DNA from: Eriocheir sinensis
Lineage: Eukaryota; Arthropoda; Malacostraca; Decapoda; Varunidae
Direction of reading: 5' to 3'
Assembly: GCF_024679095.1 (NCBI RefSeq)
Contig: NC_066522.1
Span: 15,422,329 to 15,486,328 of the forward strand
Length of the DNA: 64,000 bases
Position numbers and translations under genes: made by a program. A model generated the notes under the pieces. It was not told the origin of the DNA. It was given only the letters and a program-made list of their open reading frames with translations, and ran no database searches. Below are positions 56,041-64,000 of the stretch, one piece after another. The stretch's first letter is position 1, and each line of letters opens with the position of its first letter.

Positions 56041-56134
56041 CTTGGACAGTAGCGGAGAGTAGCAGCATTAGGGCCAGCAGGTGCGGGGCGGCGGTGGCGG
56101 CTTGGCTGGGCTTGAAGTGCCGTAACGGCGTCAT
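56041..56134 (-). CDS. Candidate first coding exon encoding a signal peptide (partial gene)
   Basis: On the minus strand ATG at 56134-56132 has a good context (GGAACTCACCATGACG). An in-frame TAG lies 12 nt upstream (56146-56144). Thirty-one codons follow: a basic start (Arg5, His6, Lys8), an Ala-rich stretch, a hydrophobic core at residues 19-26 (LLALMLLL), then SATVQ. The exon ends CCAAG immediately before GTAAGG, a consensus donor, after the first base of codon 32, so the intron is phase 1. Val30-Gln31 plus a GNN codon (possibly Gly or Ala) would suit signal peptidase cleavage at the exon border. Signal-peptide exons ending in phase 1 are common in secreted and membrane protein genes. GCC-rich codons contrast with the surrounding repeats. 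The mature product and family are unknown; further exons must lie at lower coordinates, possibly beyond this window. Confidence 0.6.
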
Positions 56135-56240
56135 GGTGAGTTCCTAGGGGGCACACTGGTCATGAGCGGCGGTGCGTCACGTCACGGGCGCCGCCACGCA
56201 TCAGGCCGGGGCGCCGCCACTCACTGATTGCCTGAGCTTC
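56135..56240 (-). promoter_or_regulatory. GC-rich 5' region of candidate exon: possible splice acceptor or promoter
   Basis: Minus strand, just before the ATG: CTCATGACCAGTGTGCCCCC then TAG|GAACTCACC. This is a plausible branch point, short pyrimidine tract and acceptor (exon would start at 56143), so an upstream 5'-UTR exon is possible. Alternatively this is a TATA-less promoter region: it is CpG-rich, and GTGACGTGACGC (complement of 56174-56185) contains a CRE-like TGACGTGA. The two readings cannot be separated from sequence alone. Confidence 0.3.
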
Positions 56241-56593
56241 CTCGTGCCGCTGGGAATGCCTGGTCAAGGTGACTCTTTTCAGTCCTTTGAGGGGCGTCTC
56301 TGAAGGCTCCACGGCCCACTTTCCCTCAACACATTTCTTTCAGTTCCTCGAGACACCTTCACAATGGCCGGGGTGTGAACTCGAGCCTGGCCGGGTATTC
56401 TGTCCACTATTCTTTACAGTCACACTAGATTTTCATTGGTTCAAACATGTCGCACAAGTCATTTATATCCTGGATGGTATTACGAGTTAAATGAAACGTG
56501 TGGCGCGCTATTATGCTTGTAAACTGCACACTTTGCAACAACGTAATTACACCGATTATAACGTGTCGCAAAAGTGTATTTCCTGGAACGGTA

Positions 56594-56596
<3 letters not shown>
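56241..56596. other. Unique sequence right of candidate exon
   Basis: Balanced composition. No gene or element was recognised. Confidence 0.45.

Positions 56597-56636
<40 letters not shown>
56597..56636. repeat. (CA)20 microsatellite
   Basis: A pure CA run. Confidence 0.97.
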
Positions 56637-56637
<1 letters not shown>

Positions 56638-57282
56638 AGGAGGGAGAGATAAACTGTTTCTCAAGAGGCTCTGGAGACTAACTTGCCACGCGTTGCCATT
56701 AAACACGTATTTGAGAACTCCTGTGGTGTAGACGGCAGCGGCGGCGGTGGCGGCGGCGGTAGTGGTGGTGCAGCCGTGTGTAGTTCGCCTCAAGCTGCTT
56801 ATGTTCTCTGGCGCATAATTTTTCCGCACTGCTTTCCCGTTTTCTTTTGCATTATATATTTACTCCCTGGCTACCTATTTTATTCACATTTCATGCCCAG
56901 GAAAAGTGTGATTCATGGAAGGCTCAGTGTGTGTGTGTGTGTGTGTGTATGTGTGTGTGTTGTGTTTTGTTGTGTTGTGTTGTGTTTCATCCATTTCCTC
57001 CACGTGGAGACTCCTCATTTTTATATAATTTTTCCTGTGGTGTTTAGCATCTTCGTTTGTTAGTTTTCCGGGAGATTATTTATTTAGTATTTTGGACCGA
57101 ACATTTTTCCTCGTCGTCTTCTGCAGCATTTTCGAGGTTCATGCAAATGCTGCTGCTGCCTCTTCTTCATCTCCTTGCTTTCTTGTCCGGCAACACACTC
57201 GCTCATAGTTGAATCCTCTTTTGCAACACAGACTTAAGGATTTTTCAACATATATCAGATTCATGCCTGGTTTCCGGCGCCC

Positions 57283-57284
<2 letters not shown>
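56637..57284. other. Unique sequence with GGC and TG short repeats
   Basis: GGCGGC/GGT units at 56734-56768, TG at 56931-56960, then TGTTGTGTTGTG. The remainder is T-rich. No gene was recognised. Confidence 0.6.

Positions 57285-57315
<31 letters not shown>
57285..57315. repeat. (CA)15 microsatellite
   Basis: A pure CA run followed by CCCTCC-rich sequence. Confidence 0.97.
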
Positions 57316-57317
<2 letters not shown>

Positions 57318-57976
57318 CCTCTTTCTCTCGCTCCCTCCCTTCCCCCTCCCCTTTTCCCCGCGTAGCTTCGGGTCCTGGCTCGGTACGCGGTCCAGCAGCC
57401 TCGAGGTCCAGCGTCCGTCCCTGCAAGGAAGACACAAGCCAATTATCTCCTGCCCAACACTCAACACTCGGCGGCGAAACACGACACTCGGAGACTAAAA
57501 TACAAGAGGTTAGGGTCATAATTTAATTTATTCCAGAACCTTACTGTCCATTATTTTCTTGTGTAATTAGCATTAGGAGGTTTTATGATAATTTGTTGAT
57601 GAACCTTACCCTCCATTATTTTACTGTGTAATTAGTGTTACAAAACCTTGAATATTTACTTGATGTTTTTATGATTTTGCTTTACATGCTAGGCAGAAAT
57701 ACATGACTTAATTGACCAGTATTGCCCCGAATCGATCAATTGCCTGACTAATAAAAAAAAGATTCCTGAGAAGAGTGTTTCCTGAGGCACTGAAAAAACA
57801 ACATCCTTAACTGCAGTCGTTTTCTGGAAATGTAATTATTTGTGTCAAACTGATTAATTTGCAAGGAAGCAATACTTGATTGCTTACAGGGAAATTAATT
57901 CTACACAATATGACCAACATATACGCTTTCTAATCAGACACAACATAGAGTTAATTCAAACAAATACACGCAGAGA
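57316..57976. other. GC-rich then AT-rich unique sequence
   Basis: 57330-57500 is C-rich with CpGs; 57510-57960 is AT-rich, with a repeated GTGTAATTAG word (57561 and 57627). No gene was recognised. Confidence 0.45.
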
Positions 57977-59409
<1,433 letters not shown>

Positions 59410-59870
59410 GGGTTGAAGGGGATGGCTAGGGCGGAGTCTTGTGTGTAGTAGAAATGAATGCAATAAGGTGATCACGATTTGGAATACCGTTTAGTAGTCT
59501 TTGGGTGTTTTGTAATGGTCTGGGCTGACTCATGTGTCTTGTATAAATAAACGCAAAGAGGGAATTATGATTTAGTATGGCGTTAAGTGGCTTTGGGGTG
59601 TTTATAAATGGTTAGGTCGTTTAAATGAAAGTAACAAGGTGATCATGGTTTATAATTGCGTTTAATAGTTCTTTTTGAGATATTTGTAATGCTTAGGGCT
59701 GAGTCTGGTGGCTTGTATAAACGGACGAGAGAGGAGGATTATGATTTTGAATGGCGTTAGTAGCTTTTGATGTGTTTGTAATGTCTTGAATATATGAACG
59801 CAATAAAAAGTAATGATTAAAAATAGGCATTAAATATTTTTTGGGGTGTTTGTAAAGTGTAATGAAAGTT
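59410..59870. repeat. Diverged tandem array, alternating units of about 75 and 95 bp, 5 copies
   Basis: Units carry GAA(T/C)GCAATAAGG-like starts, GAT(T/C)A(T/C)GATTT, TGGCGTTxAGT(A/G)GCTTT, then GGTGTTTxTAATG. Long units (near 59455 and 59630) also have a GGGCTGA(C/G)TC(A/T)x(G/T)TG, TTGTATAAA extension that the short units lack. Highly diverged, hence old. Confidence 0.8.
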
Positions 59871-60480
59871 AGTAAGAATATAGGAGAAAGAAAGTTAAGG
59901 AGTAGGTTGCCGTTTGTCTTTGTAGTCTATTGTATTCCGGTCACACGCCCCTGAAAGTTTATTTTTGTCCCCCTTTGTCTCGAGTTTCTTGTTGTGTGGA
60001 GTTCTTAGCAAACTTTTTTATTGAATAGTTTCGTAATAACATTTTTTTTAAAGGGACAAGGGGAAAACGATCGCATCCTGTAAACTTAGATGCAATAACG
60101 GCCTGTTTTATTAGTTTGTAGCCGAAAAAGAACGAAGGATACAATTTGATAAAAAGGGGTTATTGTTTCACCTCCCTTCACCGTGATGGTTGTTAAATAA
60201 TTCTTATATTTTGAGAACGAGCAGATTACATATTTCTCTAAGGAAAAGGTTCTCAGGATCAAGTCAAGAGATTGAATGAAGACAAAGAGAGCGGAAAAGA
60301 ATACGCGACATCATATAATGGCAAAAAAATAAATACCGTACGCCGAGAAGCCAAATGAAATATAGCGGAGGATGAGAGAAGCAGGCAACCGTACGACGCA
60401 TCCAATAATAAAGGTTCATGTCCTTGTCGCTCCTCTTCATCCACTCTCCCTTCCTCCACCTCCCTGCTCGCCCTGCCTTA
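59871..60480. other. Unique sequence, no gene recognised
   Basis: AT-rich to 60250, then mixed. A 145-codon minus-strand frame at 60264-60701 overlaps plus-strand frames and has no recognised family. Confidence 0.4.
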
Positions 60481-60720
60481 TCCCTCCATGTCCCGTCCAA
60501 GGAAGCCGCTGATAACAACATATGGACAACATTATCCCCGCGAAGGGCAGCCCCGGTACGTCGCCGCTGATGAATGGCAACAATTTGTAGGAAGACGATG
60601 CCAGGAGTCGCCGGGAAAATATTTATACGAGCGTTTCGAAAGCTGCTCGATTGTGTTCCCCTCGTCCCTCTCCGCCCCTCCGCTGGCCGCCGCCGTCCCA
60701 TTGTTGTCGCGATGATGAAG
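60481..60720. promoter_or_regulatory. Non-repetitive mixed-composition island
   Basis: CpG-containing unique sequence (CCCCGCGAAGGGCAGCCCCG) with AT-rich words (GAAAATATTTATACGAGCG). Frames are open on both strands but none is recognised. It could be a regulatory element or a diverged exon; composition is the only evidence. Confidence 0.18.
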
Positions 60721-60818
60721 ATATTTCTCCTTTTGTTACCTGGATGCCTTGTGGTCTGGTGATAGCGGTGATGAAAAGAATAATAGTGGTAATAATAAGG
60801 AGGGTAAGAATGATAATT

Positions 60819-61096
<278 letters not shown>

Positions 61097-61097
<1 letters not shown>

Positions 61098-61344
61098 ACT
61101 ACAAAAATTCTGGAAATAATTAGCATCACGTAAACAAAATCTACCAAGAGGAACAATTTCTTAATAATTTCAACAACACTTGACAAGGGTGAAACATTGA
61201 TAAAATTTTCAAAGAGAGAAAGAAAATGAGGTAGAAAGAGATGGAAAAATAAACAGACAAAAAGAGAGAGAGGTAGATAAAAAAAAAGTGGGAGTCCTTC
61301 CTCGCTGTTACACGATATATTTAGTTTGTATTTTTTTTTTTTTG
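61097..61344. other. A-rich unique sequence
   Basis: No gene was recognised. It ends in a T13 tract. Confidence 0.5.

Positions 61345-61426
<82 letters not shown>
61345..61426. repeat. (TG)41 microsatellite
   Basis: A pure TG run of about 82 bp. Confidence 0.98.
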
Positions 61427-61427
<1 letters not shown>

Positions 61428-61820
61428 GTTTCCAGAATGTGTGTTTATTTTATGTCGCTGAAATATTGACACCGTGCGCACTTCTATATTGTTTTGTTTG
61501 TCTGCCTCGCCCTAAATATTTTCCATCTCTTAGCCTCGTTACTTGGCCCATTAGCGTCTGCTTGTCTCGCCTCGCTGCAGCCAATCGTTATGTGTTTTGT
61601 TCGCTAAGTCCCTGGCTGCGAAAGTGTTGCTGATGAGATTCGCGTTACTGTTGGTTCGGAAAGCTCGGCTGATTATGTGAAGTTTAGTTAATAATGTTAG
61701 TTAATGTTTATTCTGCGTCGATGTATTTGTCAGCACTAATTTTGTGTTCCCTAAGTAAGCGGATTGAGGTGGTGGAGATTCGTCTTTCCGCTGTGAGTAA
61801 TAGTTTTATCAAGTTCGTTA

Positions 61821-61824
<4 letters not shown>
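61427..61824. other. Unique sequence
   Basis: Balanced to T-rich. No gene was recognised. Confidence 0.45.

Positions 61825-61872
<48 letters not shown>
61825..61872. repeat. (TTA)15 microsatellite
   Basis: A pure TTA run. Confidence 0.97.
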
Positions 61873-63120
61873 GGTAAGGACATTTGCTACGTTACCTTTA
61901 CTCTTGCTCTTTCTTCCTCCTTTACTCGTCATTTTTATCATCATCATGATCATGTTGCGTTGCCCTGGTGATGTACATATGTATTTTAGGACATTACAAA
62001 AGTCCAGTCGGTCAATACATACATGCTAGATTATCAAAACGACTTCTTCACGAACCTCCCTCTCCATCCAAAAATCTGTCTAACCTTCACTCAGTTTTTG
62101 TCTTCATTCCTCCATCTCCGCTTCCATCCCCTCTCCTCATGCCTCCCTTTGTCATGTTTCTTTTCTGCTTCTTTCTGCTTGCCCCCCTCCCTCTCTCGAT
62201 CCATCCATCCATCCATCCACCCATCCATCCATCTATCTCAGGTTTCCTCACTTCCCTCCATTCCTCTATCTCTGGCCTGCTTCTTCCCTGCCTTTCGAAA
62301 CTCTGCTTACTCCCTCCCTTTCTCTCTGCTTGCCTCCCTCCCTCCCTTCCTCCGTCTAATAAAAAAAATATTCATGCCTCCATCATTTGCTTCATACGCC
62401 CACTACAGCGAGAGTTATAGGCAATCACCTTCCTGAACTTGAATGCCTAGTTTGCCATCGTTGTTATGGGAGTAAGCTTTTTTGTCGTTATAAGTACTTA
62501 ATCTACATCACTCTTATTATCCACCTTACCATCTTCTCGCCTTTCATAACTTCTTCATTCCTGCTCTCCTTGCTTCCCCCATCTCCTCTTCTCCGTCTGT
62601 TACTCCTACGTCCCTTCCTGGTCTCCCCATCATCATTCTCTTCTCCTTTTTCCACTTCTTTATTCCTGGTCTTCTTCTTTCCCTCTTCCTCCTCAGTCTT
62701 TATTCCCATTACCCTCCTGCTATCCCTCACTCCTCCAGCCCCTCCTCCTCATGCATCTTTCCGCTTCTCCCCCACTCTCTTCCTCCTCCTCCTCCTCCTT
62801 ACCTGTCTGGCTTTTCCCTCCTGGCAACCCCGATACCTGGAATCCCTCATTTTGCCCGCCTAACCTTATCCTTCTCTTTTCCTTCCATTTTCTTACGTTT
62901 TCTCCTCCTCCTTTCGTTTTCTCATGTTATTTCGTTCTTTGTCCTTCCCTGGTCTTTCCTCTTCCCTTCCCTTTCAGCCTTTTCTATTTCTAACCTTGTC
63001 CTTTTCTCTTCCTCCCCTATTCACCTCCTCCTCCTCCTCCTTTCATTTTTCTTGTCATTTTGTTTTTTCATTCCCTGCTCTTTCCTCATCCCTTTCCTGC
63101 TTTTCCTTTTTCCTTGTCAG
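61873..63120. repeat. Polypyrimidine block with (CATC)n and CCT tracts
   Basis: From about 62050 the plus strand is C/T-rich. CATCCATCCATCCATC lies at 62200-62232. 62850-63110 holds a diverged duplication of about 130 bp (TAACCTT(A/G)TCCTT..CTCCTCCTCCTTTC..TCTTTCCTC). No gene. Confidence 0.85.
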
Positions 63121-63267
63121 ACTAAATGTTTTGGGGATGGTTTTCTTTTTATCATCACACGTGTTGCCAACTGCACATGTTCGTTTGTATCTGCTTCCAC
63201 ATCCATCGATCAGTCTAGCCTGCCTCTCCGTCTGCCTATGGGTCATATTATTAGTTATTTCGTCGGT

Positions 63268-63575
63268 CAAGCGCACACATTTGACAAGGCTTTCGTAGGA
63301 GCTGTGGACCTTTCCATGGTAGCTTCCTGGCCCTGGTTGTAGGCTGGTAAAGCTTATATGCTATGAACGTGAAAAAACACTCATGGGAACGCGTTTGACC
63401 TCTCTTTTTCGTAGGAGCTGTGGGCCTTTCCATGGTAGCTTCCTGGCCCTGGTGGTAGGCTGGTAAAGCTTATATGCTATGAACGTGAAAAAACACTCAT
63501 GGGAACGCGTTTAACCTCTCTTTTGGCCTTTAAAAATAACTGATGTGAGAGTCGGAACCGTCTAAGAGTACCGAC
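63268..63575 (+). mobile_element. Dispersed repeat family C, copy 3 with internal 116-bp tandem duplication
   Basis: It starts CACACATTTGACAAGGCTTT and ends GAGTACCGACCTATG, matching copy 1. The segment TCGTAGGAGCTGTGGxCCTT to GGGAACGCGTTTxACCTCTC is duplicated in tandem: 63293-63408 and 63409-63524. Only about three or four differences separate the two copies, so the duplication is recent compared with the divergence from copy 1. Confidence 0.88.
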
Positions 63576-64000
63576 CTATGTGTTATGTTCACCTACAAGC
63601 AAGTCTTCGCGCAATACTGTTCAGGTTATCAGATTTGCCTCCCTCTTCATCTGCTTGTTTCACCATTAAGAGCATTACGGAGGATTACTCACCGCTGAAA
63701 GCCCGCCAGATACATTATGAAATCCCTCTGAATAGGATGGAAAGAAACGAAAAGTGAATCAGATCGCGCGTCCACGTAGGAAAAAAATGATAATGAACAG
63801 AAGTCGGAACAGCAACCAGAACCTACATGGAGAAAGAGAAAATGGGAGAGAGAGAAAAAAAGTGGGAAAAAATAACTTACAGGTCAGAAATCATGCTTAG
63901 TCGGCTTATTTTAATCCGATGAGCAGGGTTAGGGAGGTTCTATCGAGTTTTTTTCCATTGAGTCAACCGCATTATCATAAACTATTCCGGTATTGGTCGG
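63576..64000. other. Unique sequence at end of window
   Basis: Balanced, then purine-leaning at 63820-63880. No gene was recognised. Confidence 0.45.

Overview
The window looks like arthropod nuclear DNA, most likely from a decapod crustacean and possibly a crab. Three things point that way. Microsatellites are extremely dense on both strands (CA/TG, GA/TC, GGA, GAA, TAA, TAG, TA). Short retroelement and MITE-like families are scattered between them. A short degenerate CCTAA-type tract matches the arthropod telomere motif TTAGG. The taxon is inferred from composition and from remembered resemblance of some repeats to crab sequence; no database search was possible.

No complete gene is visible. 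Nearly all long open frames are read through microsatellites or through purine- or pyrimidine-only blocks, giving runs such as Cys-Val, His-Thr, Ser-Leu or Arg-Glu, and are not genes. The one good candidate for host coding sequence is a 94-nt first coding exon on the minus strand at 56041-56134. It has a favourable ATG context, an in-frame upstream stop, 31 codons encoding a signal peptide, and a consensus GTAAGG donor giving a phase-1 intron. If real, its gene runs leftward, and much of the window to its left could be its first intron. No second exon was recognised.

Layout: 1-9.8 kb is simple-sequence blocks, with a LINE reverse-transcriptase remnant near 3.1-3.35 kb and the telomere-like tract near 5.45 kb. 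9.8-16 kb is less repetitive and holds a tRNA-derived SINE, two copies of a dispersed family (family A) in inverted orientation, and two copies of another (family B). 16-43 kb is dominated by microsatellites and minisatellites (units 40-173 bp), with a 194-bp hAT-like MITE at 24.8 kb. 43.4-47.4 kb is a cluster of mobile elements: a SINE-like head, family C copies, a second 194-bp MITE and a long palindrome. 47.5-55 kb is minisatellites and pyrimidine blocks. 55-57.5 kb is GC-richer and contains the signal-peptide exon. 57.5-64 kb is a mix of AT-rich unique DNA, a very long TA tract, compound trinucleotide arrays and a tandemly duplicated family C copy.

No CRISPR array, rRNA, functional tRNA gene, phage or bacterial operon, or new multi-gene system was found. 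The most informative content is the set of recurrent dispersed elements identified by comparing the window with itself.
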